A stretch of 64,000 bases of DNA from positions 775,839-839,838 of the forward strand of contig NZ_KQ034028.1 in the NCBI RefSeq assembly GCF_000970795.1, read 5' to 3'. Origin of the DNA: Bombilactobacillus mellifer (GTDB lineage Bacteria; Bacillota; Bacilli; Lactobacillales; Lactobacillaceae). The position numbers and the translations under genes are program-made. Below the pieces are notes generated by a model. That model was not told the DNA's origin. It worked only from the letters and a program-made list of their open reading frames with translations, and made no database searches. The first letter of the stretch is position 1, and every line of letters starts with the position of its first letter. Of this stretch, positions 1 through 8,580 are shown piece after piece.

Positions 1-1467
1 TATGATACTAGGTTAAATGGCCAAGATCATGTTCCTATATATTTTCGGGAATGGAATGCGGCAAAGATTCCACGGGGATTATATTTTAAAAATTCTGATA
101 GTACTCCTTACCGTTTAGATTTTCTTTTTGATATACCTAATGGACCGGATGGTTGGTCTGCGCTTGTCTACAATCAAGACATGACTAATTTTATTGGTCA
201 GCGCACACCTACAAATCCTAAGGAGAATCATGATCCGGATCATGCAGCTCGTTCAGAAAAAGATTATGATTCAATGATTGGTATGACATGGTCTAAGAAC
301 AAGATTGGAGCCCTAGCGTTTGGTCAATCTTCACCCACCATTGGTTTTGAAACGAGCTCTGGTGCAGCAACAGCACCAACTATTAGATCAGACAAAGAAA
401 AATTAAAATATTGTCACGATATTGATAAAGGGGAAGATCTGCCACCAGTGAAATTGAGTGGTACGGTCAATAGCACTAATAAACAAGTTAATTATGTTAA
501 GTTATACTATTTGATTGATAATCCTACAATACCTACTGCAGATACGCAGCGAAAGTCTTTGGGTCAAGTTCAAATTAACGAACACGAACTGACTAGCTGG
601 GCTAAATTTGATAATCTACAAATTACTGATGAAGATGATTTAAAGACTTTAGCTACTCGAGAGAGTCAAGGACATTCCATTTATATTTACGGTATTGATG
701 ATCAAGGATATCAATCAAACATTGTGGAAATTAAGGTATTGCCCAACGTTAACGTGACAATCCATTATAAATGTGGAAATGATCCGATAAAGAGTGATAA
801 TTATTTCTTGAAAGCCGAAGGGGATTCGTATAATCTGAACGACACGGATTATGCACCCAAGAGTATTGTGTCCAATGGAATTCATTATAAATTATCACCA
901 AACCAAACTAATTTAATTGGGACAGTTACTACCGGTCTGAAAGAAATTACCATTCAGTATGATGTAGCAGACGGTATGGCTATTACCCAAGTGCCGAAAT
1001 TGGATTTTGGTAAAATCCTGCTGCTACCTAAACCGAAATATTATAATATTGTCACGCAAACTGATGATTTACAGATTAAAGCTACTAATTCACTTGCCTG
1101 GAAATTATCAATGTCAGCTGACCCATTTTATCGAGTTACTGAGAATAATCAGTTAGATAAAGCAGACTCTTTGGACGGACTGTTGTATTATCACAGACTG
1201 AATAAGGATTCCGTATTGCCAAATAATCCTGTACCGATCAATACAGAACCGAAAGAGGTGAGCAACTCTGGCGATGTAGCTAGTGCTTCAGAGACACTCG
1301 GCAATACCACGACTACTAATTTTCGGAATGTTTGGTGGGAGAGGGACCAAGATAAGCATTTAAAACAAGTGAGTGGGCCGTTATTATTACCGCCTAGTAG
1401 CTTAAGGCATCCCCAGGCAACCTATCATAGTACAGTCACTTGGACTTTAGATAATGTACCAAATTAA
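1..1467 (+). CDS. WxL-domain surface protein, 5' partial
   Basis: The reading frame is open from the first base, so the gene begins upstream of the window; 488 codons are visible. The C-terminal part has the marks of a WxL cell-wall binding domain: a VPKLDFG stretch, an internal W-K-L (AWKLS) and a final W-T-L (TWTLDNVP) at the very end. Before it lies a segment resembling a MucBP domain (VTIHYKCGNDP, ending ITIQYDV), and before that an Ig-like region around KLSGTVNS. WxL proteins bind peptidoglycan non-covalently on Gram-positive cells, often in clusters with other surface proteins; neighbours upstream are not visible. The N-terminal visible region is not recognised. Ligand unknown. Confidence 0.8.
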   Translation, partial: YDTRLNGQDHVPIYFREWNAAKIPRGLYFKNSDSTPYRLDFLFDIPNGPDGWSALVYNQDMTNFIGQRTPTNPKENHDPDHAARSEKDYDSMIGMTWSKNKIGALAFGQSSPTIGFETSSGAATAPTIRSDKEKLKYCHDIDKGEDLPPVKLSGTVNSTNKQVNYVKLYYLIDNPTIPTADTQRKSLGQVQINEHELTSWAKFDNLQITDEDDLKTLATRESQGHSIYIYGIDDQGYQSNIVEIKVLPNVNVTIHYKCGNDPIKSDNYFLKAEGDSYNLNDTDYAPKSIVSNGIHYKLSPNQTNLIGTVTTGLKEITIQYDVADGMAITQVPKLDFGKILLLPKPKYYNIVTQTDDLQIKATNSLAWKLSMSADPFYRVTENNQLDKADSLDGLLYYHRLNKDSVLPNNPVPINTEPKEVSNSGDVASASETLGNTTTTNFRNVWWERDQDKHLKQVSGPLLLPPSSLRHPQATYHSTVTWTLDNVPN

Positions 1468-1487
1468 GCGTGGAAGCAGATTCAAAG

Positions 1488-1518
1488 AAAAGCGTTGGTT
1501 CAAAACCAACGCTTTTTT
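1488..1518. terminator. Bidirectional rho-independent terminator
   Basis: Stem AAGCGTTGGTT / AACCAACGCTT with a three-base loop, followed by a T run; the other strand also ends T-rich. It lies between the convergent WxL gene and lipoprotein gene. Confidence 0.85.
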
Positions 1519-1577
1519 GATATTAATTGCAATAATCTTAACTGATTTTTTGAAAATTTATATCAAAATACTAGTTT

Positions 1578-2732
1578 TTATTGATAAGGGGTCAGGAGCT
1601 TTTGCAGTTCATTTTGAGCCGCTTGATCAGCTGATATTTCAAAATTTTGATCGGGTTGATAATTACCTAGTTGACCATTGTCGTCATATTGACCAAAACC
1701 AGTGCTGGAAGAGACTGAAGAGCCGTTGCCTGTTTTAAGCTCATAAACAACACCGTTATCCCCTAGAAGGTATTTGCTAACGGGTTGGCCATCGTCTAGG
1801 CTAATGGAATAATTGTCTGCGAACGATCCTTTGTATAGATTTTGTTTACCTATTTGGCCGTCTTTGGATTTATAAAAGATACAACCGCCGACGGCATGAA
1901 TTTTAAAAGCGGCGGCTCCAGGCTGATTTTGGTTTTGTACTTGCACTTGTCCATCAGGCGTATTAGCGTACCAATCACCCAAGCCGGCACTGCCATGATC
2001 AAAATACCAGTCACTTACGGCCATATGTTCCACAGTAGCACGTTCTGCTGCCCAATTTAAAAAATCGGCATTGATTTGCTTTTTTTGATCTATGGTTAAA
2101 TGGAGCACGTTCTTGGAAGTTGATTGAGAGGAATTTGATGACTTGGCAGTAGTTGTTGGAGTCGTGCCGGTGGCAGCTGAGTTCGTCAGGGGCGTTTTTT
2201 TAGCTTTAAACACTCCGGCTTGCAAGTGCTGGCGCTGGGTAGTCAAGGGAACTAATTCATAGTGTGAATACAATTTTTTGAGCGGGAAGGCTACAGCAAA
2301 ATGTGTGGTCTTGTGAGGAGCAGTTGAAATATGCGCCGCGGCAATTTCAGAGTCATAAGGGCTTTGAGCCTCAAGGTTGGAACTGATTAATTTTTGGTGC
2401 TGGGATTTGGGTAATGGATAAGCCTCTAAATACTTTTGGAAAAAATCCGCCGCCTGAGTCTTGGAGGCTGTTTTATTGGTAAAAGTGCCACGAAAAATGA
2501 CCGCACAAAGTTTCTGAGTTGTACTGGGATCATTGGTAACGATTGTTGCCACATTTTTAATAACTATAGTTCCTTGTCTATTAGAAAAAACACCATTATG
2601 GAATCCCGGTTTAGTTTGGGTTGAATCAGCAGTTCGATGTGAATGCGGGTGTGACGAGCTAAGATTAGTACTACAGGCCGGCAATGTGCCAACCAGAAGG
2701 CTAATTAAACTGGCGAGTACAATTTTTTTCAT
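1578..2732 (-). CDS. Putative lipoprotein of unknown function (DUF4767-like C-terminus?)
   Basis: 384 residues. The N-terminus is a lipoprotein signal peptide (MKKIVLASLISLL, lipobox LPAC with the Cys at residue 20), so the mature protein should be lipid-anchored outside the membrane. A Ser/Thr-rich linker around residues 190-210 separates two regions. The C-terminal half (FLNWAAERATVEHMAVSDWY onwards, Gly/Tyr/Trp rich) resembles, by memory only, DUF4767-type domains of lactobacillar lipoproteins. No catalytic motif is seen. It is a single gene, convergent with the WxL gene. The good ribosome binding site (AGGGAG) before the ATG supports this start. Function unknown. Confidence 0.75.
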   Translation of the reverse strand: MKKIVLASLISLLVGTLPACSTNLSSSHPHSHRTADSTQTKPGFHNGVFSNRQGTIVIKNVATIVTNDPSTTQKLCAVIFRGTFTNKTASKTQAADFFQKYLEAYPLPKSQHQKLISSNLEAQSPYDSEIAAAHISTAPHKTTHFAVAFPLKKLYSHYELVPLTTQRQHLQAGVFKAKKTPLTNSAATGTTPTTTAKSSNSSQSTSKNVLHLTIDQKKQINADFLNWAAERATVEHMAVSDWYFDHGSAGLGDWYANTPDGQVQVQNQNQPGAAAFKIHAVGGCIFYKSKDGQIGKQNLYKGSFADNYSISLDDGQPVSKYLLGDNGVVYELKTGNGSSVSSSTGFGQYDDNGQLGNYQPDQNFEISADQAAQNELQKLLTPYQ

Positions 2733-3041
2733 TCAATAAAGCTCCCTTATAAGCGCTAAGCAACTAGTATAACTCAGCAAGCATTCAAAAGATGTCTGTT
2801 TGCAGAAATTTCTAATTAAATTAAATAAATCATAGCTGAAATCAAGTTAATTATTAATTATAAATTAATCAATTTTAGATTGCCATATTATAAGATTTAA
2901 AATGTTGAAAAATAGACGTTAGCCTCTTCCCCGGATTTTGATATTAATTTTTATCGATTGATTAAAAATGAAATTTTGATTGGCAAGTATTGGCAAATGT
3001 TGGCATTGTGCAAAAAATAACAATTTCCTGGCACAGCTTTT
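2733..3041. other. AT-rich intergenic region with phased TTGGCA repeats
   Basis: No gene seen. It holds the upstream region of the lipoprotein gene and, next to the deoR-family stop codon, three copies of TTGGCA starting at 2980, 2990 and 3000. Confidence 0.5.
2980..3005. repeat. Three TTGGCA direct repeats at exact 10-base spacing
   Basis: TTGGCA begins at 2980, 2990 and 3000, so all copies face one side of the helix. Such phased repeats are typical of protein binding sites, but no partner is identified here. Confidence 0.6.
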
Positions 3042-3809
3042 TTAAGCCAAAATTACTTTAACTTTTTCAGAATAAAAGGGATCAATAGTCGCTTTTTTGA
3101 TTCCTTGATCGGTAATAATAATATCCAAGTTTTGAAGGCTGGCAGTTTTATAAAGCGCAGTGAATTCAAATTTACTATGATCAGCAACTAAGACGACGGT
3201 TTTACAGTGATGCATCATTCTTTTGGAAACTTCAACTTCATCGAAATAATGATTAGTAACTCCGAAAGAGGGATCAATGCCCCCACAGCCAAAAAAGCCG
3301 ATATCACAATAGATATTATCCACGCTGGTGAATGTTAAGGGACCTGATAAGGAGCCTTCACTTTGTCGTAAGCCACCGCCCAATAAGATAGTCTGCACAC
3401 TGGCTTTATATTCCAGCGATTTTAAAACATTGGTGGAATCCGTGACGACGGTTAAATCGTGGACTGGGGCTTTATTTAATTGATAAGCAATGCTGTTAGT
3501 AGTCGTGCCGTAATCCAAAAAGATGGATTTATTATCACGAATTAATGAAAGCGCTGTTTTCGCGATTAAAGTTTTTTCGGGAACATACATTTTTTGCCGC
3601 TTACTATAACGTGTTTCGGTAATAGTACTTGGGGGTAGAGTAGCTCCTCCGCGGACAATTTGCAGGGAATTTTTTTTCTCCAAACTGTAGATATCTTTCC
3701 GAATAGTCTCACGCGAAACGTGAAAATCTTTACTTAATTCTGAGATTTTAATCGTTCCTTGTTCATTAAGTTTGTCCATTATTAATTTTTGCCGGTTAAA
3801 TAGATCCAT
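3042..3809 (-). CDS. DeoR/GlpR-family transcriptional regulator of the pentitol operon
   Basis: 255 residues, normal for the family. The N-terminal winged helix-turn-helix (residues about 3-57, with SRETIRKDIYSLEKK, the typical DeoR recognition helix) is followed by the sugar-phosphate sensing domain (LDYGTTTNSIAYQL, VTDSTNVL, LGGGLRQSEGS, GCGGID). Family members sense phosphorylated sugars through this isomerase-like fold. It is divergent from the dehydrogenase/PTS/epimerase operon starting at 3979, with about 170 bases between, so it very probably controls that operon, perhaps with ribitol-5-phosphate or xylulose-5-phosphate as effector (inference). Confidence 0.9.
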   Translation of the reverse strand: MDLFNRQKLIMDKLNEQGTIKISELSKDFHVSRETIRKDIYSLEKKNSLQIVRGGATLPPSTITETRYSKRQKMYVPEKTLIAKTALSLIRDNKSIFLDYGTTTNSIAYQLNKAPVHDLTVVTDSTNVLKSLEYKASVQTILLGGGLRQSEGSLSGPLTFTSVDNIYCDIGFFGCGGIDPSFGVTNHYFDEVEVSKRMMHHCKTVVLVADHSKFEFTALYKTASLQNLDIIITDQGIKKATIDPFYSEKVKVILA

Positions 3810-3902
3810 TTATTTAACTCACTCCTCTGAAGGCTCACTAAGCTTTCCTTTAAAATTGATGAATTTTATTTTAGTTTATGTCATCTATTTTATTATAAAC
3901 AA

Positions 3903-3950
3903 TTGCAAAGTTTAAATAATGTATTATAATAAATCATGCAAACGTTTGCA
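3903..3950 (+). promoter_or_regulatory. Promoter and CcpA (cre) site of the pentitol operon
   Basis: -35 TTGCAA (3903-3908), 16-base spacer, -10 TATAAT (3925-3930), then a perfect palindrome TGCAAACGTTTGCA (3937-3950) that fits the cre consensus and lies just downstream of the likely start point. This fits repression by CcpA as a block to the polymerase. The promoter also rules out the upstream ATG at 3919 as a translation start. Confidence 0.8.
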
Positions 3951-3978
3951 AAGTGATTATTTTAATGGGGGTATTACT

Positions 3979-5073
3979 TTGGACGATAACAATCAAACCA
4001 GCCAAGTTGTTTCAACAGTATTAAGTTTGGATAAACCGGAACAGATCAATGCTAAAAAGGTCACACGAACACTTCAAAAAAATTGGGTGGTAGTTGAACC
4101 GACGTATGCCAGTGTCTGCCATGCTGATGAACGTTACTATTCCGGCAAACGACGTCCGGAAGCCTTGGCCAAAAAATTACCAATGGCTTTGCTGCATGAA
4201 GGTATCGGAGTAGTTAAGCAAAGTCAAAGTTCTAAATTTCAAGTAGGCCAACGGGTGGTGATTGTACCGGGGATTCCAGGTAAGGATTTACATAATGCAA
4301 ATCCAGCTACCAATAGTTTACCGGCTAATTACGATAATACTGGTGTTTTCATGAGCTCAGGTTATGATGGCATTGCACAAAGTGCCGTTGTACAGCCGGC
4401 TAATGAGCTAGTAGCGATTCCTGATAATGTGCCCAATGAGTTAGCTATTCTGACGGAAGTCAGCACTATTGGCTATGAAGCCAGCACCCGCGTTAAACAT
4501 ATCCTCCAGAAAAAAGATATTAAAGTAGGATTATTCGGTGATGGTCCAGTTGGTTATATGGCAGCTGCAGTTTTACATTACATCTGGCATTTGGACAAAG
4601 AACATCTAGTGGTTTTCGGTGGTATGCCAGATCGCATTGAAAAGATTGATTTTGCCACGACATATCTTTCTGATCATTATGATTTTGATCAGGCCGATGC
4701 TGATTTTGATTTGATCTTTGAAGCGACTGGTGGTAATTTCAGTTCAACGGCGATTAATGAAGCCATTAAAGTTCTAAAGCCTTTGGGCAGTATAGTTTTG
4801 ATGGGAGTTAGTGAGAATTTAGTGCCAATTGATACCCGTGATGTTTTAGAAAAAGGACTTACACTTTATGGAACCAGCCGTTCGGTGGCCACAGATTTTC
4901 AGGTAGTATTGAAGGCGATTAGTGAAAGTGAAGCTTATCAGCAAACTTTAAAAAAATTGTTGCCAGATCAGGTTTATGCTGTGCATGATGCTGCCGATTT
5001 AATGACCGCCTTTCAAGAGATTATTGCACGCAATGATTGGCATAAAGCAATTATTGAATTTCATTGGCATTAA
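3979..5073 (+). CDS. TarJ-like zinc-dependent pentitol-phosphate dehydrogenase (probable ribitol-5-phosphate 2-dehydrogenase)
   Basis: 364 residues from a TTG start at 3979, chosen because GGGGG lies at proper distance and because the upstream ATG at 3919 overlaps the promoter. It is a medium-chain dehydrogenase similar to TarJ: SVCHADERYYSGKR with the zinc Cys (about residue 47), LLHEGIG with His and Glu (about 73-74), and a Rossmann segment GLFGDGPVGYMAA. TarJ reduces ribulose-5-phosphate for teichoic acid; here the PTS and epimerase neighbours point to the reverse, catabolic reaction, ribitol-5-phosphate to ribulose-5-phosphate. Ribitol use by a mannose-type PTS with this enzyme class is known in Lactobacillus casei. 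Another pentitol remains possible. Confidence 0.85.
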   Translation: MDDNNQTSQVVSTVLSLDKPEQINAKKVTRTLQKNWVVVEPTYASVCHADERYYSGKRRPEALAKKLPMALLHEGIGVVKQSQSSKFQVGQRVVIVPGIPGKDLHNANPATNSLPANYDNTGVFMSSGYDGIAQSAVVQPANELVAIPDNVPNELAILTEVSTIGYEASTRVKHILQKKDIKVGLFGDGPVGYMAAAVLHYIWHLDKEHLVVFGGMPDRIEKIDFATTYLSDHYDFDQADADFDLIFEATGGNFSSTAINEAIKVLKPLGSIVLMGVSENLVPIDTRDVLEKGLTLYGTSRSVATDFQVVLKAISESEAYQQTLKKLLPDQVYAVHDAADLMTAFQEIIARNDWHKAIIEFHWH

Positions 5074-5089
5074 CTGAGGAGGTTTTTAG

Positions 5090-5506
5090 ATGATAGGGAT
5101 TGTGGTAGCTACGCATGGGACACTTGCTGCCGGTTTTGAAAACGCTTTAAATTTGATTATGGGCCAGATTGAGAATAGCAAGTTTCTGGGCTTAAACGAA
5201 GGCAATAATATTGATAATTTTGGACAAGCCATTTACCAAAGTGTGGTCCAACTAGATGAGGGGCAGGGGGTTTTGGTCTTTACCGATTTGCAAGGAGCAA
5301 CACCTTTTAATCAAGCTGTTTCCAAATTGAGGAGCTTGAAGCCGACCCAATTTGAAATCATAACCGGGGTTAATTTGCCCATGTTAGTTGAGGCCATTAA
5401 CGAAAGACTGTTGGGGAAAGATTTGCAGTTTATTAAAAATGCCGCTATGAAAGTCGGGCAAACTGGTATTAATGATTTAACCACACTTTTAGATCAAAAA
5501 TCTTAA
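5090..5506 (+). CDS. PTS EIIA component, mannose family
   Basis: 138 residues, a single EIIA-Man domain. The phosphorylated histidine is His9 in VVATHGTLAAG; FTDLQGATPFNQA and ITGVNLPML are the other family motifs. It accepts phosphate from HPr and passes it to the EIIB encoded next (21 bases downstream). AGGAGG stands before the ATG. It is part of a five-subunit-gene pentitol operon in which EIIA and EIIB are separate proteins, unlike the glucose/mannose ManAB fusion of lactobacilli. Confidence 0.93.
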   Translation: MIGIVVATHGTLAAGFENALNLIMGQIENSKFLGLNEGNNIDNFGQAIYQSVVQLDEGQGVLVFTDLQGATPFNQAVSKLRSLKPTQFEIITGVNLPMLVEAINERLLGKDLQFIKNAAMKVGQTGINDLTTLLDQKS

Positions 5507-5526
5507 TATGGAAGGAACAAAAAATT

Positions 5527-6003
5527 ATGTCACAAATTGTTTTAGCTCGAGTCGATGATCGTTTAATTCATGGACAAGTGATGACCGCTTGGCTGCAATA
5601 TACTGACGGCAATCATATCGTAATTATTGATAATGGCACGGCGCAAGACTCTTTCTTACAAACGGTTATGAAAATGTCTGTGCCACAAGGGATTGCTTTT
5701 TCTGTATTTGATGAAACTGCGGGCGCAGAATTTTTACAAAAAGATCATGGAAACGAAAAACTTTTATTATTGGCTAAAACGCCTGCTACTTATTTGCACT
5801 TAGTTGAGGCCGGAGTGCAATTACAAGAAATAATTATCGGGGGAATGGGCGCTGCAGCGCAACGGACCAAATTGTATAAAAATATCTCTGCTTCGGAAGA
5901 AGAGCGCCAAATTTTCAAAAAATTACTCGATCAAGGGATCCAAGTAAAAGTTCAAATTGTACCAACTGACAAAGCCACTAATGTTGCGGGTTTATTAGAA
6001 TAA
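5527..6003 (+). CDS. PTS EIIB component, mannose family
   Basis: 158 residues. RVDDRLIHGQVMTAW carries the phosphorylated His15. It transfers phosphate from EIIA to the incoming sugar at the EIIC/EIID complex on the inner face of the membrane. AGGAAC-type ribosome binding site precedes the ATG. Spacing to EIIA (20 bases) and EIIC (13 bases) is typical of one transcript. Confidence 0.93.
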   Translation: MSQIVLARVDDRLIHGQVMTAWLQYTDGNHIVIIDNGTAQDSFLQTVMKMSVPQGIAFSVFDETAGAEFLQKDHGNEKLLLLAKTPATYLHLVEAGVQLQEIIIGGMGAAAQRTKLYKNISASEEERQIFKKLLDQGIQVKVQIVPTDKATNVAGLLE

Positions 6004-6016
6004 TGGGGGGATAACT

Positions 6017-6781
6017 ATGAAAATTCAGCTTTGGCAAGCTTTCCTCATCGGAGTTGTTTACTACTTAGGGCAAATGGGAACACCGTGGGTTTCTTTAGCA
6101 GGAACTCATACCATCATGCGGCCTTTGGTTAATGGTTTTTTGGTGGGTTTAATTCTGGGGGATCCAGTTAAAGGAACTATTTATGGTGCGGCTATTCAAT
6201 TACCATTTTTGGCCTGGATTGGAGCTGGTGGTTCGGTGCCTATGGATACCGCATTGGCAGGAACCTTGGGGACAGCGTTAGGAATGGCTTCCGGAGTATC
6301 ACCTGCTGTCGCTATTACGCTTGCGGTCCCTATTAGTTTAATTGGCACCATGATTTGGGTGTTGCATATGACTGTCGATATTACCTTTGTCCACATGGCT
6401 GATCAGGCTGCGGCAGAAGGTAAATTAAATCGAATTAATTTTTTACATGTTTGGCCGCCTCAAATTACCATGTTTATTTTTAGCGTTGTACCAGCAATGT
6501 TAGCTGCCTTTTATGGCGCTGCGCCTGTCAAAATTATTATTGGCAGTTTGAAAGGAACACCATTACATGTGTTAACAGTCATCGGCGGGTTATTACCAGC
6601 CTTAGGCATTGCGATGAACTTAAGAGCGATGACTGCCAAAAGCACTTTAGTATTCTTCTTATTAGGCTTTTTGATTGCTGAATACTCGAAAATGGATATT
6701 TTACCAATTGCGATTTTTGCTGGGATTATCGCCTATCTTTATACTAATATCACAGTCAAAAAGGATGGTGAAAGCGCATGA
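6017..6781 (+). CDS. PTS EIIC component, mannose/sorbose family
   Basis: 254 residues with repeated hydrophobic segments, start MKIQLWQAFLIGVVYYLG, and family-type stretches (GLILGDPVKGTIYGAAIQ, LPALGIAMNLRAM). It forms the membrane channel for the sugar with EIID. GGGGGG before the ATG. Its last codons overlap the EIID start by four bases (ATGA), which favours coupled translation. Confidence 0.92.
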   Translation: MKIQLWQAFLIGVVYYLGQMGTPWVSLAGTHTIMRPLVNGFLVGLILGDPVKGTIYGAAIQLPFLAWIGAGGSVPMDTALAGTLGTALGMASGVSPAVAITLAVPISLIGTMIWVLHMTVDITFVHMADQAAAEGKLNRINFLHVWPPQITMFIFSVVPAMLAAFYGAAPVKIIIGSLKGTPLHVLTVIGGLLPALGIAMNLRAMTAKSTLVFFLLGFLIAEYSKMDILPIAIFAGIIAYLYTNITVKKDGESA

Positions 6782-7653
6782 GTACCGACACAAACACAGA
6801 ACAATTAGAAAAAGATACCTTACCTTCGGAACAGGCAACTGCCCGTAAAGTAACTAAAAAAGAAGTGGTGAAAGCTTTTTGGCGCTGGACTTTTTTCTCC
6901 CATGCTAATTACAACTATGAACGTTTACAGGCTACGGGGGTTATTCACGCACTATCACCTATTTTTAAAAAGTTATACGGTGATAATCAAGAAGAAATGA
7001 CCAAGGCTTTGCAAAGGCATATGCAATTTTTTAATACAGAACCGCATTTTGGTGGTGCGATTTTAGGTGTTACGATTGCCATGGAAGAAGAAAAAGCGAA
7101 TGGAGCACCGATTAGCGATGACATGATTAATAGTTTTAAAACCGGTTTAATGGGACCTTTGGCCGGTGTGGGGGATACTTTATGGCAAGGTACTTTAATC
7201 CCGATTTTATTGTCGTTTACAATCTCTTTTGGTGCTAAGGGTAACATCTTTATGGGCCCCATTTTATTCGCCCTTTTACACATGGGCATCATGTGGACGA
7301 TTGGCTACTTTAGTTGGATGGAAGGATTTAACTTAGGTAAAGAAGGGATTGCTAAAGTGCTCTCCGGTTCTTTGCTGCCGAAAGTGATGTCTTTTGCGCA
7401 AACCTTGGGGCCTATTGCCATTGGCGCTTTGTCCGCCCAATTTGTCAAAGTCTCTTCTCCAGTGAAATTTATGCTGGGTAAATCAACCTTAAAGTTACAA
7501 AACGGAGTATTGGATAAATTAGTCCTCGGGCTTTTGCCTTTAGCTGTGACTATGTTGACTTATTATTTGTTAAAAAAGAAAATGAAACCAACTACGGTGC
7601 TAATTGTTTTAGTATTAATTGGTGTAGTTGGCGGTGCCTTTTGGATTATTTAA
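6778..7653 (+). CDS. PTS EIID component, mannose family
   Basis: 291 residues. Typical EIID features: hydrophilic N-terminus, the conserved ERLQATGVIHAL region, FFNTEPHFGGAILG, FKTGLMGPLAGVGDTLWQG and a C-terminal membrane region. Together with EIIC it makes the membrane part of the permease. It overlaps EIIC by four bases and is followed 37 bases later by the epimerase gene. Confidence 0.93.
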   Translation: MSTDTNTEQLEKDTLPSEQATARKVTKKEVVKAFWRWTFFSHANYNYERLQATGVIHALSPIFKKLYGDNQEEMTKALQRHMQFFNTEPHFGGAILGVTIAMEEEKANGAPISDDMINSFKTGLMGPLAGVGDTLWQGTLIPILLSFTISFGAKGNIFMGPILFALLHMGIMWTIGYFSWMEGFNLGKEGIAKVLSGSLLPKVMSFAQTLGPIAIGALSAQFVKVSSPVKFMLGKSTLKLQNGVLDKLVLGLLPLAVTMLTYYLLKKKMKPTTVLIVLVLIGVVGGAFWII

Positions 7654-7690
7654 GGCGCGCAGTGCAATACCAAATTTGAGGAGGTAAATC

Positions 7691-8347
7691 ATGAAAATTG
7701 CACCATCAATTTTGAATGCAGATTATTTGAATTTGGGAAAGGCAATTAAGACTGTCGAACAAGCAGGAGCAGATTTATTACACATTGATATTATGGATGG
7801 TCATTTTGTCCCGAATTTAAGTTTTAGCAGTGCCTTAGTGAAAGCAGCGAAGGAAATCACAACTTTACCTTTGGATGTCCATTTAATGGTTGCTAATCCC
7901 GCCAGTTGTATTGAAGATTTTGCCCAAAATGGAGCTGATACCCTTTTAGTTCATGCTGAAACCGATCCCCATCTTTATCGTGTAATTCAACAGATTCAGG
8001 CTTTGCACGTGCAAGCAGGTATTGTGATCAATCCTGGGACACCGTTATCGGCTATCAGTGAATATCTACCCATAGTAGATCAAGTTTTGGTCATGACGGT
8101 TAATCCGGGTTTTGGCGGACAACATTTTCTAAAAAATACCTTAACCAAAGTTCAATCTTTAGCACAACTGCGAAATGAACACAATTGGCACTATAATATT
8201 GAAGTTGACGGTGGCATTAATGAACAGACGGCACCTTTGGCTCAACAAGCAGGAGCTGATATTGCAGTCGCTGGATCTTATCTCTTTTCCAGTACGGAGA
8301 TTGCCTCAAGAATACAACTTTTAAAAACTTGTGGAACCGCACAGTAA
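7691..8347 (+). CDS. rpe: Ribulose-phosphate 3-epimerase
   Basis: 218 residues, a full TIM-barrel epimerase: IAPSILNADY, LHIDIMDGHFVPNLSF (metal-binding His/Asp), VHLMVANP, MTVNPGFGGQHF and EVDGGI. It interconverts D-ribulose-5-phosphate and D-xylulose-5-phosphate. As the last gene of the operon it turns the dehydrogenase product into the substrate of phosphoketolase, which supports a ribitol-type pathway. AGGAGG sits before the ATG. A housekeeping copy probably exists elsewhere in the genome (inference). Confidence 0.92.
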   Translation: MKIAPSILNADYLNLGKAIKTVEQAGADLLHIDIMDGHFVPNLSFSSALVKAAKEITTLPLDVHLMVANPASCIEDFAQNGADTLLVHAETDPHLYRVIQQIQALHVQAGIVINPGTPLSAISEYLPIVDQVLVMTVNPGFGGQHFLKNTLTKVQSLAQLRNEHNWHYNIEVDGGINEQTAPLAQQAGADIAVAGSYLFSSTEIASRIQLLKTCGTAQ

Positions 8348-8535
8348 CGTATATCTCCGGCTAGGATTTACAATCTCACAATTTGTTGAAAATACAAGAG
8401 CTGAACAGCTGAGGCAAGATACTAAAAGAACAGCCAGTTGGTTGTTAGTTATTGGACTAATAAGTTGATACAGTAAACAGTTAAATTTCTTGTTAGGATA
8501 ACCATTGAGAGAACAAAAATTTATAAATAATCAGT

Positions 8536-8569
8536 AAAACACCACTCCTTTGATAGAGAGTGGTGTTTT
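8536..8569. terminator. Bidirectional terminator
   Basis: Stem AACACCACTC / GAGTGGTGTT with A run on the left and T run on the right, between the convergent rpe and dsdA genes. Confidence 0.85.
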
Positions 8570-8580
8570 AATTTGGCTAT

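Noticed and set aside
3919-3978. Upstream ATG that would lengthen the pentitol dehydrogenase by 20 residues
   Set aside because: It overlaps the -10 box and the cre site and has no ribosome binding site.
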